From NCBI GenBank assembly GCA_029379385.1, contig CM055611.1:15508062-15572061 (forward strand): DNA of 64,000 bases, written 5' to 3'. Shown in pieces: positions 24,194 to 36,955 of the stretch; positions within the stretch are counted from its first letter, which is position 1, and every line of letters starts with the position of its first letter. The position numbers and the translations under genes were made by a program. This DNA is from Quillaja saponaria. Its lineage: Eukaryota; Streptophyta; Magnoliopsida; Fabales; Quillajaceae. Under the pieces are notes generated by a model. It ran no database searches, was not told the DNA's origin, and saw only the letters and a list, made by a program, of their open reading frames with translations.

Positions 24194-24791
24194 TTAAAAA
24201 AAAAAATTTAGTTTCTAGTTTATTTTATTTACACACTTATTACACTCATCAATAAAAGTTACACAAGTTAATTTCAAATTAAAAGTTTATCAATAATGTG
24301 GTGGAAATTAATTATTTCATTACACACATGTTCATATATATATATATATATATAAAAGTTTATTCAAGTAATGATATGATTAAACTTTCGCATTGCAACA
24401 ATTTACATATAAACATTCTAAAACATACTTTAATGTATCAAATTATACCATATTTAATTACGTTATTATTTATTTATTTTAACTTGTTTATGTATTTATT
24501 ATTTTGTAACATAAAATTTATACATTCTACATAAAACTTGACGTGGCGATATCGGTTATGACAAACCTAACCCTAAACCTAACTCTAACTTGAAAAATAT
24601 ATTATAAATAATCACTTAAATAAATATTAAATTTAGTTTAAAGGTATTAGTGTCCTAGTATAAAATGGGGACTCCAAAACTACTAAATAGGAACACATTC
24701 CTATAAAAATTAAGAAAAATAAGGATGTTTAAATGCTTATTAATGACTCCTTATCATGTGTCTAATGGGCATGGAATAGAAAAATCCTTTA
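24194..24791. other. AT-rich interval with a short telomere-like run
   Basis: Contains an (AT)n tract at ~24335-24352. A short run at 24563-24589 of degenerate plant telomere units (CCTAACCCTAAACCTAAC) has only one exact CCCTAAA. No gene is seen. Confidence 0.45.
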
Positions 24792-25676
24792 GGGCTAGTT
24801 TGGTTAGTAGGAATTATTTTTGCATAATTTGAATGGGAATGGAATGCAGATGGAATGGAATGATCACTCCATTCTATTATTTGGTAGCATTAAAGAGAAA
24901 TAATTATTTCATTCCATTTATTAGTTTCCTATGTAGTTTTTAGACATGAAATAATATCAAAGCTATGTTAAAATGACAAAGATATCCCTCTATAGATAAA
25001 TTAATAAAAATTATATTATTTCAAAATGACAAAAATATCCCTCTATAGATAAAATAATAAAAATTAAAGATAATTTATGAAAAATATATATTTCTTAATT
25101 TTTTATTTAATTTTAAAAAAAAATTATATTATTTATTTATTATTATTTATTAATATTAATATTTTTGTTTAAAATTATTTAACTAATTTATTTATTTATA
25201 ATTATATTATTTACAATGATATGAAGGGTATTTTTGTCATTTGACTAAAATGAATTGATTTATTATTTATTTTATATAAAATTTTTTATTTTTTTATTTT
25301 ATATAATTTTATATTTTTTAATATGATATGAAGGGTATTTTTTTCATTTGACTAAATTAAGTAATAAATATATATATATATATTTTATTTATGAATAATA
25401 ATATTATTTTATTAATAGTCAACTTTTTATTTTATGTGATAAAGTGGTTTTTTTTGGTCATTTAACTAAACTACACCAATTTCATAGAAGTAGGAATGAG
25501 CAATCCCAAGGCCCTGGGTGGGTTTGATGATTTCTATTTTTATGGAATAAAATAATGTACCAAATGAAAAAATGGAATGAGTATTATGATGCTAAAAACG
25601 TACCAAATGAAATAATATTAATTCCATGAAATCATACATAGAATGGAATGGCTATTCTTGCATACCAAACTAGCCC
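24792..25676. mobile_element. PIF/Harbinger (Tourist-like) MITE, copy 2, inverted
   Basis: The ends read GGGCTAGTTTGGTTAG and, inward from the right, GGGCTAGTTTGGTATG. The right end matches the left end of copy 1 (3383-4195), including ATTCTATGTATGATTTCATG, so the copies are in opposite orientation. Flanks are TTA and TAT, so only TA is shared and one flank may have mutated. The 885-bp interior is AT-rich and non-coding. Confidence 0.82.
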
Positions 25677-28440
25677 TATTGTATTGCCAGTTGCATATAA
25701 AATAAACATTTATTTTACGCATCTCAGAATGCAATAACACACTTTGATTAGTTTGTCTTTTCAGACTTGTCAAAACAAAATTTGAAATTTCCAAATCATT
25801 TTTGGGTCTTCAAAAATTACAACTTGCTAAATCTACAAGTTCACATTAGGGGTGACAATAAATTTATTCAAAAGTTGTGGTTAACGTTAGAGAAATATGA
25901 TACTTTCTTATTTACTGATAGTGTAAAATCTTATATACTGATAGTGGATTAAATATTAATTTCATTCATAATTTGTTGCGTATAGAAAGCTATTGTTTAA
26001 ATAATTAAGCTTGCTGGTTGATTACCTTTAAGAAATTGCACAAAAATATGATTAAATATTCATACAAAAATTATAATTTTATTAGGTAAGAATAAAAAAA
26101 TAAAATAAAACATTGATATAAAAAAAATGTTTCGTGGAATAGTCTATCACATATTGTAACAATAATTTTGTGTTTCCTAGTAACTAACTTTACTAGTAGT
26201 AACAGTAACATGCAATAAAAGCATGGATATGTCTACTGCAATTCTCTTGTCCAATAGAAAAATTCAAGTTGCTTGGGCTTGTAATGCTAAAATTATCCTC
26301 ATATTCAATTTGTTAGTTAAAACCGAAAGAAGCGAAGTTCAACTTGATTTTGCCGTTGTTTGATTATTGGTATGAATAGGATAAGATTAGATAAAATATC
26401 TTGTAAAAATTAATAAAGATTATGATATGTGTAGATAAGCATTTATTAAGTCATGAGTTTGGTGCATGAATTGATAAAATGCAAGATATAATTAAACTTT
26501 AAAACTATTTTAACAAAATTATCATGGAGCAAAAAAAATTTATAATTCATATAATTTAAAATTTTTTAATCATATATACTTTTATTATTTTTAAATTTTA
26601 TTCTAATTTACTAGATTTAATTTTTTTTAAGGATTATTCTAATTTTGAATATATATATATGTATGCTAGCTTCATCATGTGCTTATGCGTGTTTAGAGTT
26701 TTATATTTTTTTATATTTTTCAGCTAATTACATCTAAGTTGTTTTAATTAAAAAGTAACTATTTGAAAAAGTTATTGTGAATGAATGAGTTTTTAATTAG
26801 TTAATTTTTTAAATCTTTTAATGTGGTGTGGGTAGATGTGAATTTATTTTCTCAAAAGTAGATAAGAATTAAGAAGTTATTGGAAGAGATTTTTTTAAAT
26901 AGATTAAATTGATAAAATAAAAATAAAAAAAATACCCTTTAACTAGAAAGAGAAAGAAATTATAAATATAGTACTGTATTGTAGGAAAATTTATGATAAA
27001 ATGAATCAGTTAAAGTCAAAAAATACCATTAGGGTGTTTTGACTTTTAGAATAGTATAAATAGATATAATCATAAATACAATTATAATAATTATCATGAC
27101 ACGAAATATTTTTATAAAGATTTCAGAAATTTTTTCTTTTTCTTTCACAGTGTTGACTCAATTCTAGTTTTTATAAGAAGAGGAATACATTTTGGTGATA
27201 AGTGAAAGAAAATCAAAATGCTCTTGTCTAGTTGAATAATTGGATCTTTCTCCCTCTTTTTGTAGAGAGATTTTAATGAGAGTTTGATGACATATGTCAA
27301 TGTCTCATTGGTCAAATTATATAATTGATTTAGTTTATAATTTCTTATTTTATTGATAATCATCTTTTACACGGGACATGATTTCATTGGTTACTTCATT
27401 GGTTACAAGTATATAATGCAAGTGGCAAGTGTCCTTTTGTGATTGATCTGAATAGGTTTGAGAAGTTTGGAGGAGCGAGACGGTAAAAGACTGAAAATCA
27501 TTAGTATCTTCGCAATATAGAGTGAGGGTACTTTTCGTTCATGTTCCCTAAAATATTGACTGTTTTTCCCTCCATCTATTAATGGTTGTTGGGTTACTTA
27601 GATAACCACCACATTATGAGGAAGTTGACAATTCTAATTATCAATTGGATGAGTCTTCCAATGTGGTTTATGTGTTGTTAAATAGGGTAGGGTTATAAAT
27701 GCTCAGGTACGACTCTTACAATTTACAAACAAACAAAATGTAATTGTGGGTCCAAAGTGGTTGCATGTTTAACGTGTGTACTACATTAGAGACGGGAATT
27801 CAATCATGCTACTACGACTACTAAATTAGCCATTGTGAATAGGTATGCCAATGAATTAGGTTAAGATCTTACTCTGTCCAGTTTAATTTTGTTAAATCTA
27901 ATTTAAAGTAGTCAAAATTTGACTGAGAGGTGATTAGAGCAATAATCAAACGTCAATTTCATAACTAGAACTCCATCAAAGGTGCTAGTAGGTTAACTAT
28001 TAAAGTATTTTGATATTATTTACCAAGAACTTGAGATCAAATAATGCCATCACATGAGATGTAGGATTTATGGGAAGGGAGAGGGATACCGCTTGTTGTG
28101 TAGCTCATTGATCAATGGCCTCATTTGAACCAAAATATGAAATAAAACATTACAAGTGAGCTGAAATAATAACTTTGATGCTATTTAAGCTATGTGTCCT
28201 TTTTTATTTTATTATTATTATTATTATTTTTATTTATTGTTTTTTTTTTAAGTTGATGGAGTTTAAACATTATACCTCTGTTTAATTATTTATGTGATTA
28301 ACTATTTCCACTTTTGCATATAAGCCTTTTTATTCAAAATCCAAAGAACTAATAAAAGGAAAAAAGAAAAACAGTTCTCATAAAATTTTATAATATAAAA
28401 TTGATTGGACACATAAGCACATCTAATTCTTTTAATCAAA
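25677..28440. other. Gene-free interval
   Basis: Mostly AT-rich with no recognisable protein. Parts of 27420-28200 (GGGAAGGGAGAGGGATA, the TCATTTGAACCAAAATA phrase, and CATCTATTAATGGTTGT) resemble pieces of the ~690-bp tandem unit at 29.1-30.6 kb, in a different order, so a scrambled older copy is likely. Nothing else is assigned. Confidence 0.45.
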
Positions 28441-28584
28441 CATTGCCAACATCAAAATTGAGCTAACGTAAATATATATATATATATATTTTAACCTAAC
28501 TTCAAAAAAATACTATCAAATTTTTGTAATTCAGTTGCAGTTTCTGAAAAATAATTAATCAGCTAGTTTAATTTTTTAAATAAT

Positions 28585-28900
28585 AGTTTTCTATAAGCAA
28601 CAACAAATTATAAATGAAATTAATATTTAATTCACGTGTATAAAGTTTTCACTATCATAGACAAGAAAGTGTCATGCCTTTAACATCAACCACAACTTTT
28701 AGTCAAGTGCACTGTACAACAAACTTTTTTACGGAATACCAACGTGTTTAGATTTATTACATTAACAATAAATTAAATAACAATTCTTATGGACAACTTA
28801 CAATAATTGGTAGAATACGTATGCTTTATTTAAATTACCCATTTGTCAAAAAGATAATTGTTGTTACCCCTAATGTAAGCTCATTGGCTCGGGTGGGTTG
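28585..28900. repeat. Diverged duplicated block E, copy 2
   Basis: Matches 4740-5045 in order (CTATAAGCAACAACAAATTA, the ACATCAACCA segment, GTATGCTTTATTTAAATTAC). No coding sequence. Confidence 0.6.
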
Positions 28901-29059
28901 TAATTTGTAATTACCTATTTGTCAGAAAGATAATTAATATGTATGGAAACTCATCAAGTTTTGATCAGATTCGAGTTCAGCTCGTATTCTTTAAGAGCTC
29001 ACAATACTAATTAAATCCAAGATCAAGCTTGACTCGTCAAGTCTTCTTGATTATTTTTT

Positions 29060-29832
29060 CAAATTTTTTAAAAAAGTCTTATAGTCAATATGGGAGTTGA
29101 GCCCATGACTTACCCAAGATTCATTTGAGTTACTTATAATCAAAGCAAGTTAAAATTTCTATTATTTCATTTTTGCATACAAATGTATTTAAATAAAAAT
29201 ATATTATATAAAATTAAATGAACCAAATTGCAAGCTTTCGTTCTTCTTGATTTGGACCCTTAACAAATAGTTCACGAGTTAACTCGACTCATTATCACTC
29301 TAAAACGTGTCCAATAGATCCCATGAAAACAATAAATATGATAGGCTTAACTTATGCATTATGTAAAAAAATGCAAGGGCACCTATTTGGTATATTTGGG
29401 ATGAAAGGCTTATGGGAAGGGAGATAGATATCTCTTGTAACGTGGCTCATAAAGCTAATGGATCTCATTTGAACCAAAATAAGAAATAAAAAATTACATA
29501 TTAGCTACTGCCTAATACTTTAATGTTATACCAACTTGTTAAATAGTAACAACTTTTAGTCAATTCAAGAAATTGATAGGGATATTGAGAGATGGTGCTT
29601 TTTGTTCATGTTCCATCTAATATTAATTAATATGTATTGTATTTTTTCCTCATCTATTAATGGTTGTGGGTTTACTTAGTTGTTACACTGCACATAATGA
29701 ATGAGTAAAGATGAAATACAATTGTGCATGCAAATCTTGTTTTTTAAATAGCCTTATAGTCAATAGGAGTTGAGCCTATGACTTACCGAGATTCATTTGA
29801 GTAGCTTACACTCAAAACAAGTTATAATTTAT

Positions 29833-29878
<46 letters not shown>

Positions 29879-30590
29879 ATATAAATGTATTTAAATAATA
29901 AAAATATATTATATATAATTAAACAAACCGGTTTGCAAGTTTTCATTCTTATCGATCTTAACTCTTACTGAATAGTTCATGAGCTATTTCGATTCATTGT
30001 TACTCTAACATGTGTCCAATAGATGTCCATGAAAACAATAAATATGGTAGGCTTGACTTATGTAGTATGTAAAAAATGCAAGGGCACCTATTTGGTGCAT
30101 ATGGGATGAGAGATTTATGGAAAGAGAGAGAGAAATCTCTCCAAATGTAGCTCATAAACCTAATAGGTGTCATTTGAACCAAAATAAGAAATAAAAATTA
30201 CACATCAGCTGCCACCTAATACTTGAATGTTATACCAACTTGTTAAATAGTAACAATTTTTAGTCAAGTCAAGAAATTGAAAGGGATGTTAAGCGAGGGT
30301 GCTTTTCATTCATGTTCCATCCAATATTAATTAATATGTACTATGTTTTTTCCCCATCTATTAATGGTTGTGGGGTTACTTGGTTGTTACATTGCACATA
30401 ATAAATGAGTAGTGCTGAAATACAATTGTGCACGTGAATTGTCTTTTTTAAAAAGCCTCATAGTCAATAGGAGTCGAGCTAATGCCTTACCAAGATTCAT
30501 TTGAGTAACTTACAACCAAAACTCAAGATATAATTTATGTTTTATTGTTTTTGCATATAAATGTATTTAAATAATAAAAATATATTATAT
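29060..30590. repeat. Short tandem array of ~690-bp units
   Basis: Two full units and the start of a third. The phrase GCATA(C/T)AAATGTATTTAAAT recurs at ~29176, ~29877 and ~30552, giving spacings of ~702 and ~675. Within each unit the order is the same: GTGTCCAATAGAT, ATGCAAGGGCACCTATTTGG, TCATTTGAACCAAAATAAGA, CCATCTATTAATGGTTGT, then a TCATAGTCAATAGGAGT-like end. The third unit is cut by the retroelement that starts at ~30596. This is a different sequence from the larger array at 35.8-51.3 kb. Confidence 0.8.
29835..29876. repeat. Poly(T) tract, 42 bases
   Basis: An uninterrupted run of T between the first and second ~690-bp units. The corresponding place in the neighbouring units has only short T runs (CATTTTTGCATA, TTGTTTTTGCATA), so this is local slippage growth and not the tail of a retroposon. 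Confidence 0.9.
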
Positions 30591-30599
30591 ATATTTTTA

Positions 30600-30871
30600 T
30601 TATTCAAATAGTAAATAGCTCTTTCTGTTCCATCATTGGTATCTTGTGCAAGTAGGCAGCCAAAGGATTCCTTAGCAGTTAAGATATAGAGCTTTAAAGG
30701 TCTACCTGGTATTGAAGGTACCAAAATTGGTGGATACGCTAAGCTCTGCTTGATTTGCTCAAATACCAATTGTTGTTCTTCTCCCCAGATAAACTCATTG
30801 GCTCCTTTTAACTTCAGCAAATGTGAAAAAGCTTTCATTTTGGAAGCCGAAATAGCAATGAATCTTTTCAT
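30600..30871 (-). pseudogene. Ty3/gypsy RT connection and RNase H start
   Basis: The minus-strand frame contains FIWGEEQQLVFEQIKQ followed by PLKLYILTAKESFGCLLAQ, the standard bridge from reverse transcriptase into RNase H in Ty3/gypsy elements. It ends shortly after AIYYLNNK, where the element is truncated. Confidence 0.75.
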
Positions 30872-30999
30872 AAAGTTAATTTTTCAAATTAAGCTTTGCA
30901 ATTCTTTCTTGTTTTGTGGTGGCCTTGCTTTCATAACTGCTTTAGCTTTGTTCTTGTTAATCTCAATTCCTTACTGATGTATGAAAAGTTGAGAAAATT

Positions 31000-31600
31000 A
31001 CCAGTCGAGATTCCAAAAGCACATTTAGCTAGATTCATCTTCAAATTATGGAATCTCATTCTTTTGATTAGCTAGATGATGATCAACCCCTTATGACTTT
31101 ACCACCACGTGATCTTTATACATTTCCATGCTATGACTAATTAGTTATGAAAAATAGCTTTCATTGCCCATTGGTAAGTTGCACTTGTGTTTTTTAAGCT
31201 AAATGGTATGACAAGCCATTCAAAAATTTCTAATGCCTCGAGATAACGAAATGCAATCTTATTTCATCTATAAATATCTAGTTGTATCTTGAATATCCAT
31301 CCATGAAGGTGAGAATACCGTGATTGGAGGTTGCATCCACCAGCATATCGGCTACTGGCAAAACATACTCATCTTTAGAGATAGCTAAATTCAAATTTTT
31401 GAAATCTGTACAAATCCTGACTTGGCCACTCTTCTTTATAATAGAAACTATGTTGGATAGCCATTCCACATACCTAGTAGTGCGTATGAATCCAGCTTTC
31501 CAAAGCTTTTCAATTTTCTCTTTGATCTTTCGCATTAACTTAGGATTGAACAATTTAGCTAGCTGTTTATGAGGCTTAAAGCCTTCTTTTATCAGTAACT
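31000..31600 (-). pseudogene. Ty3/gypsy reverse transcriptase fragment
   Basis: The minus-strand frame from 31553 carries AGFIRTTRYVEWLSNIVSII, VRICTDFKNLNLA and LTFMDGYSRYN, which are RT blocks preceding the catalytic YxDD box. Below 31278 the frame is broken and the catalytic box is not recognisable, so the enzyme is dead. Confidence 0.8.
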
Positions 31601-32639
31601 GATGCTTGACAATTGCCTAAATAACCTTTGCATATCGTGGTATTCCCAAGCAAAACAATCTTTGTACTCCTTGATAAACTTGGTCAACCAATGTTTATCG
31701 AATTCAGCTAATAGGCCATTTACCCTTGTTGTTTTTGGTTTTTCTTCAGTACCCAAGTTGACATCAATTAAAGGATCTTCAGCTTCAAAACTTGGATTCT
31801 CTTTTATGATCGGAACCTACAATTCTTTTTTTTTTTTTTTTTTGCATTTAGTCTGTTAGCTGATCATGCTCCCCAAGCATGCTAGGGATTTGTTCTTCAT
31901 TCCTAGTTTTAGCTAAGAGCATAGCAAGCCATTACAGGACATTCTCGATTACTTTAAGGTTATGATATATTAAAACCTTGTAAGAAAAACCGTGATTCGG
32001 CCTCAATTGCTGACTAGATCTTTATCTGGAAACCCTAAGCAATAAAATTGGAAGATTCTAAAGACCATTCGGCAGGTAGTCGAAGATCTGATTGGCTTTG
32101 GAGATATCAAAAATACTCTTCTTTACTCTTTACCTTAGGGATCTCATTTCCCTTGTTTAGTCTGAAAGCTGGGCAAAAATAAGATTTTCCTCTTAAGATC
32201 TCAGTCACTTATTACATTAGCTAATTGCTCCTTTTCACTATTGTTTGCTTCTCCTAGATCAATATCAGCTGAATCTACCATGATACCTTTTCCACTTTTG
32301 TTGGCTTTTCTCTATTTTTTTTATAAAATAAACTGCTTGACTTTAGTGGCTTTAGATACCAGTTGAGTCAAATAAGTATATTCTTGCACAACTAGTTTCT
32401 CCTTCAGTTACGGATGCATGTTCCCCACTGCTATGATGGCGTACTTTGCCTCTAGTAATTGTACGTTACATATGCTTCTCAGGTTTTTGGATCTTTCCAT
32501 ATACTTAGCTACTGGTTCATCCACCTGCTGCTTTATGTTCATTAGGTCAGTTATTGTTACATATGGCTGCGTACTGTAAAAACGATTTTAGAAAGCCTCT
32601 CCATATCTGACCAATTCTATACAGAGTTATGAAACAAAG

Positions 32640-32960
32640 AAGAATACTAAGTAAAAGCAATACTAGTTAAAGATAAAGGAAATAACTGAAATTTAAAATA
32701 CTCATTTTGGTTTGCCTTGCCACATTGGGTAGTGAATCTGCCAATGTACTCCATGGTAGATTTTTCATCCGCGCCTGAGAAGGTTTTAAAATCTGGAGTT
32801 CTGAAATCCCTTAGCAAGGGCATAACTATGTTCACACATTCAAGACATGGTTTTCTATAAACTAGCCTATTGAGAGGCCTCAACCTACACCGAAGTGTTT
32901 TCTTATTACTTTAGCAATTATATTATGATCAATTAAGGATGGTACAGTAGGCTTTGCCTC
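32640..32960 (-). pseudogene. Ty3/gypsy gag fragment
   Basis: The minus-strand frame ending at 32647 contains DFKTFSGADEKSTMEYIGRF, which has the spacing of the retrotransposon gag (capsid) motif, followed by FKFQLFPLSL. The 5' part (to ~34060) is in several broken frames with Gln/Pro/Tyr-rich repeats. Confidence 0.6.
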
Positions 32961-33099
32961 AGCCATCACTGATAGATACACTTTGGTATTTGTGTGGTCA
33001 TTGGTCCTGTCTGGCTGGCTAACCCTTGAGTTTGCATGTGATTCTGTTGCTCAGCATACAATAGTTGATTTAGGTGGAGGTTGAACCCATGGCTGCTCT

Positions 33100-33420
33100 A
33101 CCCCATAATCTCCAAGTGTTATGTACTGATTCAAAATCTAGCATTTGGGAATTACATGTAAGCATTCTCTACCCTGTAATCTCTAGGTGTTCTGTACTGA
33201 CTTCCAAATCCAGCATTTAGGAATTGTATGTGAGTGGCGGCCAGTCCTAGCTGTGGCGTCTGTTTAGGCAGCCCTTGGTTCTGCTTGTAGCTTGGCTGTT
33301 CAGCGTACAATATCTGGTTATGAGTAATAGATAGAGGTTGACCCTTAGCTATTCTACTCCGTAACCTCTTGGTGTTTTATACTGAGTTCTCCAAAATCCA
33401 GTATTTGGATATGGCAACTG
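33100..33420 (-). repeat. Imperfect direct repeats in gag-coding region
   Basis: A phrase of the form TAA(T/C)CTC..GGTGTT(C/T)T, then ACTGA, then CCA(G/A)CATTT recurs at ~33101, ~33173 and ~33357. A second pair of ~38-base repeats (CCATAGTTGGTG start) stands at ~33863 and ~33910. They probably encode repeated peptide motifs in the low-complexity N-terminal gag. Confidence 0.5.
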
Positions 33421-34099
33421 AGCTGTAGCCGAACTTGGCTATGGCATATCACTAAATGCTATTAGGTTAGAAACAGTTAGTACATATGGTGATCCAAGAG
33501 TAACCAACACAGTTGGTGGTCTTCTAGTCATCTGGATTTGCCTGTATTGTGGGATCGACTGTGCCACTTAACTGATAGGTATAATAACCATTTTCCTGCC
33601 TGGTGTAACCAAGAATGAGACTGTTTATGACTGTTGAACTAGTTGCCTGTCGTTGAAAGAGGTTCAAAATACTTTTTTGACGATTAGGAAGTCCTTTGAG
33701 CTTGCTCTTGGACATTATGCACCTTATTGTGGACTATCAGCTTCATGATTTGGGCTAATTGTTTTGACATCTAGTACATCACATCATTGAAACCCAAATC
33801 GAACTGCTAATGGATAAAAGAAGTGGTCATCACTGTAGGCTGGCTAGAATTTCCATTTCCGTCCATAGTTGGTGTAACAGTCCTCAACTTAGGAGATAAT
33901 ATTTCTTCCATAGTTGGTGCAATAGTCCTTAGTTGTGGAGATAGTGTTGCCAAAGTAGGAATTTCTGTAGTTTGTGAAACCTGAGGATCGTCTTGTCTCG
34001 ACCACCATTCTTCCTTGCTCCTGGTTGTAAAGTGTCCATATCGGATAAACTCTTGCCAGAACACAGTTGCATGTGCCAGTTGAAATCGTGACCAATAAT

Positions 34100-35189
34100 G
34101 AATCTCCCTAGAGATTAGTCATTTTGGTCCCACAAGGCATGCTGAAACTATGTTTGGGAAATATTTTTCTATAGAGATCAACCAAGGTGAATTGGCCAAC
34201 TTCACAACTCTTAATTTTCATGTTAAGTAATTAAGAAAAGGACTATGTTTCTTAAACAATTAGTTCCTAGGATACTAAAGAAAGCTCCTAGTGATTTAGT
34301 TCGATTGAAATGTAACTACTGGGCATGAATTTGTAAAAGAAAGCAATAAGTAAATGTAATAAATAAACCATGTAAAGAAATACTGTAAATAAAGTAATAA
34401 AGGCTTAATGTAAAATATGAATTGAATTGATAGATTTGTGTTTGAAGTTTGAGTGTATTGTGTTTACAATTGATGACTATTGTCCTATTTATACGAGAAA
34501 AACTAGTCGATAACCCATTAAGCCTATTTGCCACGTTATCCCTTAACTTTCTATCCAAGTATCCTCTAATGTAGGAGTTTAGCTAACAACCAGAGTGAGT
34601 TACAGCCCCTGTCAGTTGACATGCCCAAAATTTTAACAACCGAATTCTACCTCAACTAGTCCAAATAGCGATTTTATGATATCCCATATCTCCATTATCC
34701 CTGAAAATAGGATTTGGAGTTGAAAGTGGTCTAACTGCACCAAACTACCTTTGACTTAGTCCAACTCAGCAGATGCCATAGCTCCAATCAATTGGCTGAC
34801 CCAATTTTGCATCAATGAGTTCATAAGCCTTATAAATATCCAAGCATGTTGAAAGACCAATTCTGAACCAATTTGAATAGGTCTTATCCTTATCCTCTCA
34901 TTTGAATCATTCTCAGTAGCTCTATATTTTCATTTAAAATCTTTAATCAAAATTCCTACTTTAATAGGATTTAAAACCAAGTCATTATCCTTTCTTATAT
35001 CTGAATAATAACACTAGGTAGGGCTTGATGTTATTAACCAGGGGCCCACTAAATAGGTCTTAACCCAATTGACATCATTTGAGTTAGGCCCAAACTCAGT
35101 TAGTTGACCTAGTCTACTAGCTGATTGATGCTCAACTGATTTGTCCAAATGAATTCGGCTCACACCTTGCATACTTTTTGGTATTAACA
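34100..35189 (-). repeat. 5' LTR and leader of the minus-strand retroelement
   Basis: On the minus strand the sequence begins TGTTAATACCAAAAAGTATG at 35189, next to ATTTT where duplicated block E resumes. A TATA-like CGTATAAATAGGAC lies at ~34497. The 3' border of the LTR and the primer-binding site are not clear, and no partner LTR is in the window. Confidence 0.55.
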
Positions 35190-35194
35190 ATTTT

Positions 35195-35753
35195 CGATCA
35201 ATTAAAGGAAGGGAAGTGCAATATTTTTCAAAATTTAGAATTTAGTGTTATTTGAATAAACTTCAAAAGTGGAATGTATTTTAATCTAAATTTTTTATCC
35301 TACCATAATATAAATTATTATCATATTATTGAACTCCAATTGCAAAATTCCAGTTTCAATAAAATAAATCAACTAAAAATATTGGTCCAATTAACAAAAT
35401 AAAAATAAAAAATCCCAATGTTTCATTATTCTTATGCTCGTTGTCACTAGCTCATTGTTAAAGAAAGGACAAATTTTGATGGTTGGCTGGGTTTTAATTT
35501 TCCAAACAAAACATCAAACTTTGATTTTATGATAAGTTTGGAACGACAATCCTTCTGAGACAAACTCATCAAAGAAAGATCTAGTAGGAAAAGAAAAATC
35601 AAGAAGTACGAAACGCATAAATGGTCGAGAGGAGCGAGGCAAGTGAAAATAATTACATGATGTACAAAATTTAAAAACATGTGGTGACTCCTAGTAATAA
35701 GAAATTAGGTGAGAATAAATTGATTTATTATGAAGAGGGGCCTACAAACACAA
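35195..35753. repeat. Diverged blocks E and B, third copies, leading into the satellite
   Basis: 35195-35385 matches 4250-4480, and 35405-35710 matches the block B family at 6.64 and 11.0 kb (CAATGTTTCATTATTCTTAT, then AGAGGAGCG and ACATGTGGTGACTCC). The tandem array begins 40 bases later, so the array is embedded in this same repeat neighbourhood. Confidence 0.65.
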
Positions 35754-36040
35754 GCCCAATTAGGCAGGCTGAAGTGTTGCTTCCCAAAGTAGTTGGAGTC
35801 TTGGATAATGAACTTTAGAATAACATCCAAAACAGTCCGAATCGGAAACATGGTAGGTCCTCGACAATTACATGCATGAAATTCAAATTATTATATCTAC
35901 TCACATAAAACAAATATTTTTACAAAAATAAAAAAGAAAAAAAATTTGACTTCTTAATAAGTATCTACTTCCCTTCCGCTTATACACCAACTTATCTTTT
36001 ATTTTTAAATATGAATCAAAAATCAAATAATACACTTTAT

Positions 36041-36073
<33 letters not shown>

Positions 36074-36213
36074 GACATAATAGTAGGCATGAAGCCTGTG
36101 GATGTGACTAGCATTTAATATTAAATAAAGATAATGTTGTAATCATCTTTACACCTTTTATTGCGAAGGCGGAGCCACAAAGGAATGGATAAACTGATAC
36201 TACTCATTGAAAA

Positions 36214-36247
<34 letters not shown>

Positions 36248-36914
36248 TATGTAAATGTTATATAACTATGGTGTTTGATATTTTAGTTAATACAATAAAT
36301 ATTGATCTCACTAAAAATATGAGTTAAATTAAGAAAAAATTTGTCAATGTACTAATAGACTATATTATATTCATTATGTCGTATCTACCAATAAAATAAT
36401 GAAAGTAGTTTTATTTTTCAATTTAACAATTATAAAGCAAGTAAATGAGTTAAAAGACAATAAGCCAGTGTGAAGTGTTGCTTTCCAAAGTAGTTGGAGT
36501 CTTGGATGATGGACTTTAACATAACATCCAAAACAGTCTGAATCAGAAACATGGTTGGTCCTCGACAATTACATGCATGAAATTCAAATTATTTTATATA
36601 CTCCCATAAATTAAAAAATTTCACAAAAATAAATAAATTTAACTTCTTAATAATTATCTACTTCCCTTCCGCTTATACACAAACTTATCTTTTATTTTTT
36701 AAATTTGACTCAAAAATTTAATAATACACTTTATATACACAGATGTATATATATACATATATTGGCATAATATTTGGCATGAAGCACGTGGATGTGACTA
36801 GCATTTAATAGTATATTAAATTAGGATAAAGGTGTTGTAATCATCTTTACACCTTTTATTGCCAAGGCAGAGCCACAAGGAATGGATAAAATTATCACTC
36901 ATTAAAAAAGAAGA

Positions 36915-36955
<41 letters not shown>

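Larger units (their letters stand above)
30596..35189 (-). mobile_element. Decayed Ty3/gypsy retrotransposon, truncated
   Basis: Read on the minus strand the order is LTR and leader (35189 to ~34100), gag (~34060 to 32650), a protease/linker zone (~32600 to 31600), reverse transcriptase (31553 to ~31000) and the start of RNase H (30871 to ~30600). Many frameshifts and stops are present. The rest of pol, integrase and a second LTR are missing; the left border meets the ~690-bp tandem array. The RT wording resembles Tat-lineage elements, but I hold the lineage loosely. Confidence 0.75.

Noticed and set aside
24563..24589. Interstitial telomere repeat
   Set aside because: Only one exact CCCTAAA among degenerate units; too short to indicate a former chromosome end.
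29835..29876. Poly(T) as the tail of a minus-strand retroposon
   Set aside because: Flanking sequence stays in register with the neighbouring tandem units, which have only short T runs there, so slippage is enough.
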